Positions 7,498 through 16,312 of a stretch of 64,000 bases of DNA are shown piece after piece. How positions within the stretch are numbered: the first letter of the stretch is position 1; every line of letters starts with the position of its first letter. This stretch comes from Hyphomonas sp. GTDB lineage: Bacteria; Pseudomonadota; Alphaproteobacteria; Caulobacterales; Hyphomonadaceae. The notes beneath the pieces are model-generated. The model was not told the DNA's origin, made no database searches, and saw only the letters and a list, made by a program, of their open reading frames with translations. The position numbers and the translations under genes were made by a program. The stretch covers positions 33,956-97,955 of the forward strand of contig NZ_PNMA01000013.1 of assembly GCF_013823385.1 (NCBI RefSeq). The letters run 5' to 3'.

Positions 7498-9066
7498 CTA
7501 GCGCGCCGGCACATGCGCCGCGATGAGGTGGGGCCCCGGCTCGGCGAAGGCGCGCTGGAGGGCGGCGTCGAATTCTTCCGCCGTCGCCGCATTGACCGCA
7601 GGCACGCCCTGCGCCTCGGAAAGCTTCACCCAGTCGATCTCCGGCCGGCCGAGGCCGAGGAGGTCTGCCGCCACCCGGCCGGGATTGCCCGCGCCGGTGC
7701 GCGCCAGCTCGATATTCAGGATACGGTAGGAATGGTTGACGAAGACTACGGTGACGACATCTGCCTGCTCCCGCGCCATGCTCCAGAGGGCCTGGTTGGT
7801 ATACATGCCTGCGCCATCGCCCGTCAGGCAGAGCACCTTGCGGCCCTTGGCGCCGATCGCCGCGCCGAGCGCCAGCGGCATCCCCTGCCCGATGGCCCCG
7901 CCGGTCAGCATCATCCAGTCATGCGGGCGCGCGCGCCCCGTCATCAAGAAGCTCGGCAGGCCGTTGGAGACGCCGTCATCAGACACAAACGTGCCCTCGG
8001 GCATATGCCGCGCAATCGACGCGCCGACGGTGGCCGCGTTGAGCGCGCCGGTCGGCGCATCCGGGATTTCCAGCGTGGGCCCAGGCGCCGCTTCGGTGAG
8101 GCTCATGGCATCTGCGAGCGCTTCAAGGATCGCGGCGCTGTCGCTTTCCGGCCCGCCGATCACCAGCGGCGTGCAGCCTTCAGGCACCAGCAGGCTCGGC
8201 TTGCCGGGATAGGCAAAGAACGCCACGGGCACCTGCGTACCGGCCACCAGCATCAGGTCTGTGCCTTCCAGGTCTGCCATCGCGCCTTCGGCAAAATACT
8301 GCATCCGCTCGGGCGCGAAGATGCCCGCCCCGCGCACCTGCCGGGGGAAGAACGTATCCGTCAGCACACGGATGCCGGCGGCTTTCAGGCGCGCGGCATG
8401 GCCAAGGCCGGGGCCGGTCAGCGCGCTGCCGCTGATCAGGATCATCGGGCGCTTGGCGGCCTTCACGGCTTTGGCGGCCGCTTCCACACGCGCGGCGTCG
8501 GGCGCCCGCAGGAAAGGCTGGGCGCGCGTCTTGCCGGGCTTGCCGCCTTCATTCCAGGCCGAGTCTGCCGGCAGGATCAGCGAGACGGGGCCGGGCACCG
8601 GGCCAAAGCTTGCCGCCCAGGCCTCCGCCGCCAGCTCGCCGGTTGCGGCGACATTGTCGGCCGACTTGATCCAGACCGAGTTCGGCCCGGCCAGCCCCAT
8701 GATGTTGGAGGTCAGCGGCGCGTCATAGCGCAGATGCGGCACGGCATGATCGCCGATCACATTGATCATCGGCGTCCAGGCGCGCTTGGCATTGTGGATG
8801 TTCGCCCCGCCATTGAGGAAACCCGCGCCCAGATGCAGCAGCGTCATCGCCGGCCGGCCGGTAACGCGCGCATAGCCATCGGCCGCGCCCGTCGCCACGC
8901 CTTCGAACAGGCACAGCACCGAGCGGATGCGCGGCTCGCGGTCGAGCGCGGTGACAAGGTGCATCTCGGAGGTGCCGGGATTGGCGAAACAAGCGGTGAC
9001 GCCATGATCTGCCAGTGTGGAAACAAGGGCCTCGGCGCCGGTCATGGCGGCGGCTGTGTCGGACAT
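7498..9066 (-). CDS. Thiamine-diphosphate enzyme, acetolactate-synthase-like
   Basis: A ThDP-dependent enzyme of the acetolactate synthase/benzoylformate decarboxylase superfamily, 522 residues. The N-terminal PYR domain has the catalytic Glu E55 (LFEGVATGAADGYAR). The C-terminal PP domain has the ThDP/Mg motif GDG at 416-418 with the metal-binding Asn N444 (VNHSY). No ALS small subunit is next to it, and the sequence looks more like the catabolic ALS-like group than biosynthetic IlvB, so the substrate is not assigned. ATG 9066 is chosen for its GGGGAGG ribosome site; upstream in-frame sequence is unlike protein. It lies downstream of a feruloyl-CoA-synthase-like gene on the same strand. Confidence 0.8.
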   Translation of the reverse strand: MSDTAAAMTGAEALVSTLADHGVTACFANPGTSEMHLVTALDREPRIRSVLCLFEGVATGAADGYARVTGRPAMTLLHLGAGFLNGGANIHNAKRAWTPMINVIGDHAVPHLRYDAPLTSNIMGLAGPNSVWIKSADNVAATGELAAEAWAASFGPVPGPVSLILPADSAWNEGGKPGKTRAQPFLRAPDAARVEAAAKAVKAAKRPMILISGSALTGPGLGHAARLKAAGIRVLTDTFFPRQVRGAGIFAPERMQYFAEGAMADLEGTDLMLVAGTQVPVAFFAYPGKPSLLVPEGCTPLVIGGPESDSAAILEALADAMSLTEAAPGPTLEIPDAPTGALNAATVGASIARHMPEGTFVSDDGVSNGLPSFLMTGRARPHDWMMLTGGAIGQGMPLALGAAIGAKGRKVLCLTGDGAGMYTNQALWSMAREQADVVTVVFVNHSYRILNIELARTGAGNPGRVAADLLGLGRPEIDWVKLSEAQGVPAVNAATAEEFDAALQRAFAEPGPHLIAAHVPAR

Positions 9067-9129
9067 GGACGAACCTCCCCTAAATTTGTTGCTGGCGTTC
9101 CCTAGCGGTTTTTGACGCGAGCGCAAAAC

Positions 9130-9311
9130 CAAAGCGGGCCGCAGGCAATTAGGAAGCAAGGGGAGCTTCCTGACTGTCCGCGACCCGCCATAAGCCAAAG
9201 GGGAATGGCTGAAGCTTCCGGTTACCCGGACGCTCCGCGGGGCATGTTTAAGCACTTTGGATAAGGAATCGAGCCCTTAACGGCAGGATTCCGCCCGGAA
9301 GGCGGCTTTTG
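9130..9311 (+). ncRNA. Candidate structured RNA
   Basis: A gene-free stretch with several hairpins. A perfect 7-bp stem AGGAAGC/GCTTCCT has loop AAGGGGA (9151-9171). AGCC/GGCT has a loop holding AAAGGGGAAT (9193-9210). TCCGG/CCGGA has loop TTAC (9217-9230). A CCGCC/GGCGG stem followed by CTTTT (9291-9310) resembles a terminator on the plus strand. Two loops sharing AAGGGGA is unusual. On the minus strand the loops become CCCCTT, like anti-Shine-Dalgarno loops of alphaproteobacterial sRNAs, so the strand is uncertain. It could instead be the leader of the ThDP enzyme gene. No known RNA family was recognised. Confidence 0.3.
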
Positions 9312-9326
9312 CCACAGAAACTTCCA

Positions 9327-11195
9327 TCAAATCAGAATTTTTGCCGCCGCAGGGGTGTCCGAATAGAGCAGGTCCAGCTGATCGGTCCGCAAGGCCTGCG
9401 TGCGCGACTGGTTGATATACCCCTTCTCGGTGATTTCCCCCAGATCGGCGCGCGGTTCCTGAGGTTGCAGCAGGATGCGCGCGATGCGGGCTGCTGCATT
9501 GGGATGGGCCTTGTTATGCGCCGCCAGGCCTGCGCGCACGGCCTCCTGAACCCTGGGATGGAGGGCCAGCTGATCGGCCGGCAGCGCCTCGCCCACCAGC
9601 CGCTGGCACCAGGCAAGGTTGAGGAAGCCGAGCAGGCCGATCTCATCCTTGTTGAGGCCGCAGACCACCGCGTCCGACAGCGCCCCGCCGCACGCCGCCA
9701 CGGCCGCCACGCGCACGGCGCCTGCCGACACCCAGGTGCCGCTGGCCAGCTTGAACTCCTCCACCGTGCGCCCATCGAAAGCCAGCCCCCGCTCGGGCCG
9801 GTCCGGATCAACAAACTTCACCGCATCGCCCAGCCGGTAATAGCCTTCCTCATCAAAGGCTTCGGCCGTCTTCTCCGGATTGCGGAAATAGCCGGGCGTG
9901 ACATTGACGCCCTTCACCCGCAGCTCCAGCTTCTCGCCCGCCGGCACCAGCTTGAACGTATTGCCCGGCAGCGGCAGGCCGATCAGGCCCATCCGGTCAT
10001 TGGGCCAGTGAACGTTGGAAGCGGTCGGCGAGGTTTCCGTGGCGCCATAGCCCGCCGAGAGCGAGATCCGCTCGCCCGTAACCCGCACCGCCACTTCCTG
10101 AATGCGCTCATAGATATCCTGCCCCATCGAAGCCCCGCCATAGGCCATGGAGATGAGCCGGGAGAAGAACACGTCGGCGAGGGCATCATCCTGCTCCAGC
10201 GCCGTGGCCAGCGCCGCCCAGGCCTGGGGAACAGTGGTATGCTGGGTGGTGGGAATTTCCTTCAGGTTACGGATCATCTCCGGAAGGCGCGCAGGCGTCG
10301 GCGCGCCCTGGCAGATATACAGCGTACCGCCCCAGTCCAGCATGTTGTGCAGGATGGAATGGGTGCCGTAAGTGTGGCTCCAGGGCAGGAAGTTCACCAT
10401 CACCTGCGGCCCGCCGGTGATCGCGTCGAGGCGTTCCTCATCCCAGACCGAGCGGATCATCTTGGAATTGGCCGCCACCATGCCATGGGTATTGATCACG
10501 GCCTTCGGCTCGCCGGTGGAGCCGGAGGTGAGCATGTATTTCGCCACCGTTTTCGGCGTCAGGCGCGCATACGCTTCGTCTACCGCAGGCCCGGCCTGCC
10601 CGGCGAAATCCTCCAGGCTGACAGCGCGCGGCACCTCCGGCGCATTGCGCGAATAGATCACCAGCCGGCCGGTCAGGTCGAGGCTGTCGAGCGCGCGCTG
10701 ATACTCTTTCCCGTCCTCCACATAGATGAATTTCGGGCTGGTCAGCTGGTCGATATAGCCAAAGCGCAAGAGGTCCTGGCTCAGCGTCGCGTAAGCCGGC
10801 GTCACCGGCACCACAGGGCTTGCCGCCCACATCGCGCCATACATCACCAGCGCATTGTCGATGGAATTTTTCGACAGGATCATCACCGGCGCGTCCGGCC
10901 CCGCCCCTTCGCTGAGGAAGGCCGCCGCGATGCGCTTCACGGCCGCAAGACCGTCCGCATAGGTCATCTTCCGCCAGTCATCGGCGGCCGGGTCTTCCGG
11001 CCAGCGCTCGGCCAGCCAGACCTGGCCGGGGCGCTCAGCCCCCCATTTCACCAGCGGGGCGAGCATGTGCGGCGGGTGCGCCTTCAGGGGGTGGCCGCTG
11101 TCGAGATAGACCGTGCCATCGGGGCGCCGGTCGATCTTCAGCCTCAGCGGCAGGTAAGGCACCTCGCGGAACGGAATGTGCGCAGTCTTGCTCAT
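9327..11195 (-). CDS. AMP-dependent acid-CoA ligase, feruloyl-CoA synthase type
   Basis: Adenylate-forming enzyme that would activate a carboxylic acid to its CoA thioester, with ATP giving AMP and PPi. The P-loop motif SGSTGEPK is at about 224-231, GYGATETSP is at 382-390 and the RLGDAV hinge region follows. The N-terminus (REVPYLPLRLKIDRRPDGT, LAERWPED) is the pattern of the feruloyl-CoA synthase family, and the 622-residue length agrees. Ferulate or another arylpropenoate is a family-based guess; no enoyl-CoA hydratase/aldolase (ech) or vanillin dehydrogenase gene lies nearby. The next gene on the same strand, 260 bp on, is the ThDP enzyme. A weak hairpin follows the stop. Confidence 0.8.
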   Translation of the reverse strand: MSKTAHIPFREVPYLPLRLKIDRRPDGTVYLDSGHPLKAHPPHMLAPLVKWGAERPGQVWLAERWPEDPAADDWRKMTYADGLAAVKRIAAAFLSEGAGPDAPVMILSKNSIDNALVMYGAMWAASPVVPVTPAYATLSQDLLRFGYIDQLTSPKFIYVEDGKEYQRALDSLDLTGRLVIYSRNAPEVPRAVSLEDFAGQAGPAVDEAYARLTPKTVAKYMLTSGSTGEPKAVINTHGMVAANSKMIRSVWDEERLDAITGGPQVMVNFLPWSHTYGTHSILHNMLDWGGTLYICQGAPTPARLPEMIRNLKEIPTTQHTTVPQAWAALATALEQDDALADVFFSRLISMAYGGASMGQDIYERIQEVAVRVTGERISLSAGYGATETSPTASNVHWPNDRMGLIGLPLPGNTFKLVPAGEKLELRVKGVNVTPGYFRNPEKTAEAFDEEGYYRLGDAVKFVDPDRPERGLAFDGRTVEEFKLASGTWVSAGAVRVAAVAACGGALSDAVVCGLNKDEIGLLGFLNLAWCQRLVGEALPADQLALHPRVQEAVRAGLAAHNKAHPNAAARIARILLQPQEPRADLGEITEKGYINQSRTQALRTDQLDLLYSDTPAAAKILI

Positions 11196-11308
11196 GGGCG
11201 AACGTCAACCTCCCCGAGGGGCGGTCTGGCGCCGCCCCGTTTTTCTGATGTATTGCGGCCTGATTGCTCGCCCAGCGCGCGGCAAAGGGCAAGCCCCCTG
11301 CTTGCGCC

Positions 11309-12727
11309 TCAGCTGGCCCCGCCGGCGAGTTCCTTCAGGATGATGTACCAGTGATCAAGGCCGGAATAGAACGCGTCGACCGAGAGGCGCTCATTCAGCC
11401 CATGCGCAAAGGTATCGTTCGGCTTGGCGCCCGATCCGCCGATGCCCAGCGTGTCATAGCCGAGATTGCGGTAGTGCATCCCGTCCGTGCCGCCCGACGA
11501 CATGTGCGGCATGATCGTCAGCCCCTCCAGCCCGCGCGCGGCCAGCGCCACATTCACCGCCGCCAGCACCTCTTCCGGCAGGTTCGATTCCGGGCTTTCG
11601 ACCAGATCGGAGATCAGCCTGATCTTCAGCTTCTCATTGCCGGAGACGTCCTTCAGCGTCTGCTGCGTCGCCTCGATGCCAACGCCGGGGAAGATGCGGC
11701 AGTTGACCGTAGCCGTCGCCCGCTGCGGCAGCGCGTTCTCCGCATGCCCCGCGCGCAGCATGGTCGCTACGCAGGTCGTCCCCGTCGTGCCCACCGTGGA
11801 CGGCTCGGCCCGCAGCACGGCGATGGCGGCTTCATCGGCCGGGTTCTCGGCAAAGGCGCGCATCGCCTCGCCCAGAGGGCCCGGTGTCTGCGCGCCGGAA
11901 ATCTTCATCGAGGCGAGCGTCATCGGGCTGTGCATCACCGGGAATTTGTAGGCCTCGATCTTCTTCAGAACATCCGCCAGCTCATAGATCGCATTGTCCG
12001 CTCTCGGAGCAGATGAATGCCCGCCGGGATTGTCGATGGTCAGCTCAAACGTGGCATAGGTCTTCTCCGAGCCCTGAATGCCATAGAGCAAGGCCTTGCC
12101 ATCCATGCCCAACGACAGCCCGCCCGCATCGGCATTCAGCACATAGGCCGGGTCGATCTTCTCGGCGGTGTATTTGGCCTGCGCGCGGGTGGAGACCATG
12201 CCGGTTTCCTCGTCCCCTGACAGCGCGATCACCAGGTCCCGGTTGGGCTTGAACCCCTCTTCCTTCAGCCGCAGGAAGGTAGAGATCAGGCTGACGACGC
12301 CATATTTGTTGTCCGCCGTTCCCCGGCCGAAGAAATAGCCGTCCTCCTCGATCAGGTCGAAGGGATAGCGTTCCCAGGTATCGGGCAGCGCATCGACCAC
12401 ATCCATATGCGCCAGCAGAACGATGGGCTTCTCCGCCGCCTCGCCCTCGGCGCGATACCACACCATCAGGCCCTGGATGCGCTCGCCATCATTCTCGTAA
12501 TCGGTCACTTCAATGTCCGCGTCGGTGAAGCCGCCGGCTTTCAGCTCCTCCACCAGATACGCCACCAGTTCGGGGATCTTGCCCTGCCCCTGCGCCGTGC
12601 GCACCGCGATGGCCTCCTCATAGAGGCTCCGGGCCTTCTGTTCATGCGGGGCGCGCGTTTCGGCAAAGGCCGGAGAGGCGGCCAGCAGCAGGGCAGCCGG
12701 AATCAGCAGGGCGGGTCTGAACGTCAT
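11309..12727 (-). CDS. Secreted M20 family metallopeptidase
   Basis: Exported di-zinc exopeptidase of 472 residues. Signal peptide MTFRPALLIPAALLLAASPAFA is followed by the M20 catalytic domain: zinc ligand H107 (LLAHMDVVD), bridging Asp D139 (GRGTADNKYG), catalytic Glu E173 with E174 (GDEETG). The dimerisation domain motif NPGGHSS comes next, then a terminal His ligand (FAHGLNE). The family trims peptides or dipeptides; the exact substrate is open. ATG 12727 is chosen because the signal peptide begins there; an upstream start would add seven residues before it. It is divergent from the membrane-anchored gene at 12862, with about 130 bp between them. Confidence 0.9.
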   Translation of the reverse strand: MTFRPALLIPAALLLAASPAFAETRAPHEQKARSLYEEAIAVRTAQGQGKIPELVAYLVEELKAGGFTDADIEVTDYENDGERIQGLMVWYRAEGEAAEKPIVLLAHMDVVDALPDTWERYPFDLIEEDGYFFGRGTADNKYGVVSLISTFLRLKEEGFKPNRDLVIALSGDEETGMVSTRAQAKYTAEKIDPAYVLNADAGGLSLGMDGKALLYGIQGSEKTYATFELTIDNPGGHSSAPRADNAIYELADVLKKIEAYKFPVMHSPMTLASMKISGAQTPGPLGEAMRAFAENPADEAAIAVLRAEPSTVGTTGTTCVATMLRAGHAENALPQRATATVNCRIFPGVGIEATQQTLKDVSGNEKLKIRLISDLVESPESNLPEEVLAAVNVALAARGLEGLTIMPHMSSGGTDGMHYRNLGYDTLGIGGSGAKPNDTFAHGLNERLSVDAFYSGLDHWYIILKELAGGAS

Positions 12728-12861
12728 GGTTTCCTCGCGGGTGGGCAATCTCTATCCGGCGCAACGGTATGGCCAGTCTCGCCCCTTTGCAAACCCCGCC
12801 ATGGCATGGCCTGTGCATGGCCTGAAGTCCGGTGTATCAAGGGTTCATCAGGGCAGACGCT

Positions 12862-13935
12862 ATGAAAGACCGCAAGAAAACCGCTTTGGTCTCCTCGCAC
12901 ACCGGCTCTTTCGTGCTGGGCGGCCTTCTGGTGGCCTCCGTCGTGGCGGTGGATGCCTCCCTGCTCTCGAAGACCGGCAGCACGCCTTCCCCCGTCCCCG
13001 ATCCGGCGATTGAGCGCAATCTCGAACACCTCCAGAAAGTCTCCGCCAGCATCCATGCGGACGAGGCCAGGTTGGGCGCCATCCGCTTCGGCGATGAAAC
13101 CGCCAGAGACGCGCTGGAGGTGCCCGCCCTTCAGCTGCGCGTGCAGGCCCAGCGCGCGCAGGCCGCCCAGCTCTGGCAGGATCTCGGCGCGCTGATGGAG
13201 CTTCCCGCCCCCGGCGCCGATGCCGGCGGCCTCGTCCGCTTCCCCTCCACGGCGGTGGAAAAGTCAAACTATGATCAGGTCTACCATCCCATCGTCGGCC
13301 CGCAGCCGTCCAAGATGCCTTCTGGATTTTCTTTCCGCTTCGACCGGGTCATTCCGCAGGCGGATGGTTCCCTGCTGCACCGGCTCGACGCGCGCGCCGG
13401 CGGCGCCATCAAATGGGAGCGGGAGCTGCGCCGCGCCCGCACCCAGGGTCACTATACGGTCGAGGCGACCATCGACCGCATCTCCCCCGGCGTGGTCTAC
13501 GCCCCGCTCTGGCTGTTTGCCGAAGGCCCGCAGGCCTGGGGCCACGAATTTGACTTCGAACTCGTCAATGGCGCACTGGAATTCAACCTCCACAATGGCC
13601 GCGGCGGCTTCAACATGCACCGTGCCGGGAAGGATCTCACCGGCCACCGGATGCGCTATGAAATCATCCGCCGCCCCGGCAAGGTCACCATGCGCGCCAC
13701 CAGCCTCACCGATGGCTGGCGCGAGGAACTCGTCATCACGCCGGAAAAGGTGGCCGCCTGGGCCAAGCGGCCCGGCGCGCCCGAGGGCCTGCATTTCCCG
13801 CCAGACACTGTGGCAATGTTCCCGGTCACCGAACTCTGGCGGTGCAAATGGCCAGACTGGTGCGGCAAATGGGAAGACCTCCCGCCCGGCACCTATGTCG
13901 ATATGGTTGTCCACGGCTACCGGGTTGATCCCTGA
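12862..13935 (+). CDS. Membrane-anchored protein with GH16-like motif
   Basis: A 357-residue protein with one N-terminal membrane helix (about residues 15-33), a coiled-coil-like Gln/Ala/Arg segment (about 50-110) and a beta-rich C-terminal domain. That domain contains E229-F-D-F-E233 (GHEFDFELVNG), matching the E-[ILF]-D-[IF]-E catalytic pattern of GH16 glucanases. It is preceded by an aromatic strand (VVYAPLWLFAEGPQAWG) as in that fold (for example SGLWPAFWLL). The end WRCKWPDWCGKW is Trp/Cys-rich. A periplasmic polysaccharide hydrolase or binding role is inferred from the motif only. ATG 12862 is preferred over GTG 12832, although its ribosome site is weak. It converges with the K+ channel gene, 16 bp between them. 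Confidence 0.65.
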   Translation: MKDRKKTALVSSHTGSFVLGGLLVASVVAVDASLLSKTGSTPSPVPDPAIERNLEHLQKVSASIHADEARLGAIRFGDETARDALEVPALQLRVQAQRAQAAQLWQDLGALMELPAPGADAGGLVRFPSTAVEKSNYDQVYHPIVGPQPSKMPSGFSFRFDRVIPQADGSLLHRLDARAGGAIKWERELRRARTQGHYTVEATIDRISPGVVYAPLWLFAEGPQAWGHEFDFELVNGALEFNLHNGRGGFNMHRAGKDLTGHRMRYEIIRRPGKVTMRATSLTDGWREELVITPEKVAAWAKRPGAPEGLHFPPDTVAMFPVTELWRCKWPDWCGKWEDLPPGTYVDMVVHGYRVDP

Positions 13936-13951
13936 CCTCGCCAGGCTTTGG

Positions 13952-14755
13952 TCAGGGCTCGAAACCCTCATTTTCGATATAGATGACTTCGCCGCAATGC
14001 TTGCAGTGAACGGCGTCCCGCTCATGCCGCGTGAGGCCGCAATTGGTGCATTCCACTTCGGCCTTGTTCACCGGGGTGACGAGCGCCCTCAGAAGGCGCA
14101 GGAACAGCGTGACGCCCAGCAGCATGATGATGATCGGCAGCACCCGGCCGGTCCAGCCGACAAGCTCGATATCGCCATAGCCGGTGGTCGTCAGGCTGGT
14201 GACGGTGAAATAGAATGCATCCAGATAATTCCGGATATCCGGGCTTTTGGCCACCTGATCGGCATAGACCAGCGCCGACATGATGAAGAGGAACACCACA
14301 AGATTGATGGCCCGCTCCATCAGCACGCGGTGGAGCTGAAGATACCGCGCCAGCGGGCTTTCGGTCCGCAGGAAGCTGAAGGCCCGCGCAATCCTCACGG
14401 CACGGATGATCCGCAGGAAAGCATAGTTCTGCGAGACCAGCGGGGCGAACATGGTGAACACCACGATCAGATCGGCAAGGTTCATGAAGCGCAGGAAAAA
14501 ACGCTTCCGTTTGGGGGAAATGTAAAAGCGCGCGGCCAGATCGGCGGCAATGATCGCCCCGATCACATAGTCCAGCCAGTAATGACGCCCCTCCTCGCCG
14601 ACAAAGGGCGAGATGAGAAAATAGCCGATCGTCAGCATGTCGAACACAAGGATCGACCAGCGGAAGGTCAGCGGCCATTTGCCGACGCCTTCATAAAGCC
14701 AGATCAACGTCCGGCGTGGGCCGAGGGGCTTTTTTTCCTGGGCAGTCTCAGCCAT
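13952..14755 (-). CDS. Voltage-gated K+ channel with C-terminal zinc ribbon
   Basis: Six-helix potassium channel of the inner membrane. The voltage-sensor S4 has Arg at every third position (R115, R118, R121, R124), and the selectivity filter is TTTGYGD (T190-D195) between S5 and S6. After S6 the 267-residue chain ends in a small domain with C236-x2-C239 and C251-x2-C254 (ECTNCG, HCKHCG), a probable zinc ribbon. Kv-type bacterial channels usually end in other cytoplasmic domains, so this tail may be a redox or zinc gate (inference). The ATG is followed by a polar N-terminus of about 30 residues. No partner gene is apparent. Confidence 0.9.
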   Translation of the reverse strand: MAETAQEKKPLGPRRTLIWLYEGVGKWPLTFRWSILVFDMLTIGYFLISPFVGEEGRHYWLDYVIGAIIAADLAARFYISPKRKRFFLRFMNLADLIVVFTMFAPLVSQNYAFLRIIRAVRIARAFSFLRTESPLARYLQLHRVLMERAINLVVFLFIMSALVYADQVAKSPDIRNYLDAFYFTVTSLTTTGYGDIELVGWTGRVLPIIIMLLGVTLFLRLLRALVTPVNKAEVECTNCGLTRHERDAVHCKHCGEVIYIENEGFEP

Positions 14756-14821
14756 GCGGTCATCTCCTAATCGGCGCTTATGGCGGCTCAGGGCGGCGGT
14801 GTCACGGGGGATGAGAAAAGA

Positions 14822-14964
14822 CCCTCACCTCCCACGCCCTCCGGGCGCGGGCCCCTCCTCTCCCACTTCGCGGGAGAGGGGTTCAGTGTTGTGCTTGGGG
14901 TGAGGTTTAACCCCTCTCCCTCTGGGAGAGGAGGGGCCCATTGCGCAGCAATGGGAGGTGAGGG
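14822..14964. repeat. Intergenic inverted-repeat element, copy 2
   Basis: Same element as at 7400-7491 but longer. Outer arms CCCTCACCTCCC and GGGAGGTGAGGG enclose two inner hairpins built on CTCTCCCNNNNNGGGAGAGG. It occupies the gap between the K+ channel and dihydroorotase genes. Confidence 0.8.
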
Positions 14965-14968
14965 CTCT

Positions 14969-16312
14969 TTACCCTCCCGCCTGCTCCAGCGTTTCGTTGA
15001 AGCGGACCGGCTGCCCGCCGCCCTTCTTCACGATCTCGCCATCGCGCATCACAAAGCCGCCGCGCACCACCGTGCCCACCGGCCAGCCGGTGGCCTCGAA
15101 GCCGTCAAACTGCGTCCAGCCGCATTTGGACTTGGACCATTCCGCCGTGATCGTCTGCTTGTGCTTCAGGTCCACGATCGTGAAATCGGCGTGATAGCCT
15201 TCGGCGATGCGGCCCTTGTCGGCGAGGCCAAAGACACGCTGCGGCCCGGCGCTGGTCAGCTCGACAAAGCGCTGCAGGCTGAGCTTGCCGTCATGCACAT
15301 GCGTCAGCATCACCGGCACCAGCGTCTGCACGCCCGGCATCCCCGAAGGGCTGGCGGGGTAAGGCCGCTGCTTCTCTTCGATCGTGTGCGGGGCATGATC
15401 CGTCGCCAGAACATCCACGATCCCGGCGTTCAGCGCCCGCCACAGCGCCTCGCGGTGACGGGCTTCGCGCACCGGCGGGTTCTGCTGGGCAAAGCCCTTG
15501 AGACGGTCATAGCAATCAGGTGCCGCAAGCGTCAGATGGTTGGGCAGCACTTCCACGCTCGCCACATCCTTGGCGTTGACGAGCAGGTCCATCTCCTCGG
15601 CCGTCGAGATATGCAGCACATGGATGCGCTTGCCGGTCTTGCGCGCCAGGGCGATCAGGCGCCGCGTGGAGGAAACCGCCGCCTCCACATCGCGCACGAT
15701 GATATGGCTGTTCCAGTCGCCCGTCACCGCCAGGCTCCGGCGTTCCTCAAGGCGGTATTCATCCTCCGAATGGAAGGCGGCGCGGCGCTTGATGGCGCGC
15801 AGCACGGCCTCCACCCCGGCATCATCCTTGATCAGAAGATCGCCGGTCGAGGCGCCCATGAACACCTTCACGCCGCAGCAGCCGAGCATCCGCTCCATCT
15901 CCGGCAGCAGGCTCACATTGTCATGCGTCGCCCCGGCATAGAAGGCGTGGTCGATGTCCATCCGGCCTTTCGCGCGGGCGAGCTTGTCCAGCATCGCGTC
16001 GGGCGTGATGGTCGAGGGGTTGGTGTTGGGCATCTCGAACACCGCCACCACCCCGCCCAGCGCCGCCGAGCGCGCCTCGGTCTCAAGGTCTGCCTTGTAT
16101 TCAAGGCCCGGCTCGCGGAAATGCACCTGCGTATCGATCACGCCCGGCAGGATGTGCAGGCCGCTCGCGCCATAGATCTCCCCCGCCGCCGCCTTGGAAA
16201 GATCGCCGATCCGGGCGATGCGCTCGCCGATGATGCCGATATCGGTCTGGGCCTCGCCGCCAGGGGTGACGACCGTGCCGCCGCGCAGGATGAGATCGAA
16301 AACTTGGGTCAT
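14969..16312 (-). CDS. pyrC: Dihydroorotase (class I-like)
   Basis: Cytoplasmic amidohydrolase for the third step of pyrimidine synthesis, carbamoyl-aspartate to dihydroorotate. The metal-site elements are PGVIDTQVHFREPG (residues 56-69), a Lys at K149 (GVKVFMGAS) where the carboxylated lysine sits, His at H181 and H231/H234, and catalytic Asp D305 in ATDHAPH. In the first motif the usual H-x-H is Q62-V-H64: the first metal-ligand His is Gln. The rest looks intact. Related alphaproteobacterial proteins appear to share this change, from memory. An allantoinase-like role is an alternative. The length of 447 is normal. No carB or pyrB is nearby. Confidence 0.85.
   Translation of the reverse strand: MTQVFDLILRGGTVVTPGGEAQTDIGIIGERIARIGDLSKAAAGEIYGASGLHILPGVIDTQVHFREPGLEYKADLETEARSAALGGVVAVFEMPNTNPSTITPDAMLDKLARAKGRMDIDHAFYAGATHDNVSLLPEMERMLGCCGVKVFMGASTGDLLIKDDAGVEAVLRAIKRRAAFHSEDEYRLEERRSLAVTGDWNSHIIVRDVEAAVSSTRRLIALARKTGKRIHVLHISTAEEMDLLVNAKDVASVEVLPNHLTLAAPDCYDRLKGFAQQNPPVREARHREALWRALNAGIVDVLATDHAPHTIEEKQRPYPASPSGMPGVQTLVPVMLTHVHDGKLSLQRFVELTSAGPQRVFGLADKGRIAEGYHADFTIVDLKHKQTITAEWSKSKCGWTQFDGFEATGWPVGTVVRGGFVMRDGEIVKKGGGQPVRFNETLEQAGG

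Noticed and set aside
9309..11354. A 681-codon plus-strand open frame
   Set aside because: It lies antisense to the acid-CoA ligase gene, has a composition of Arg/His/Gly/Ala typical of high-GC reverse frames, and no recognisable domain.
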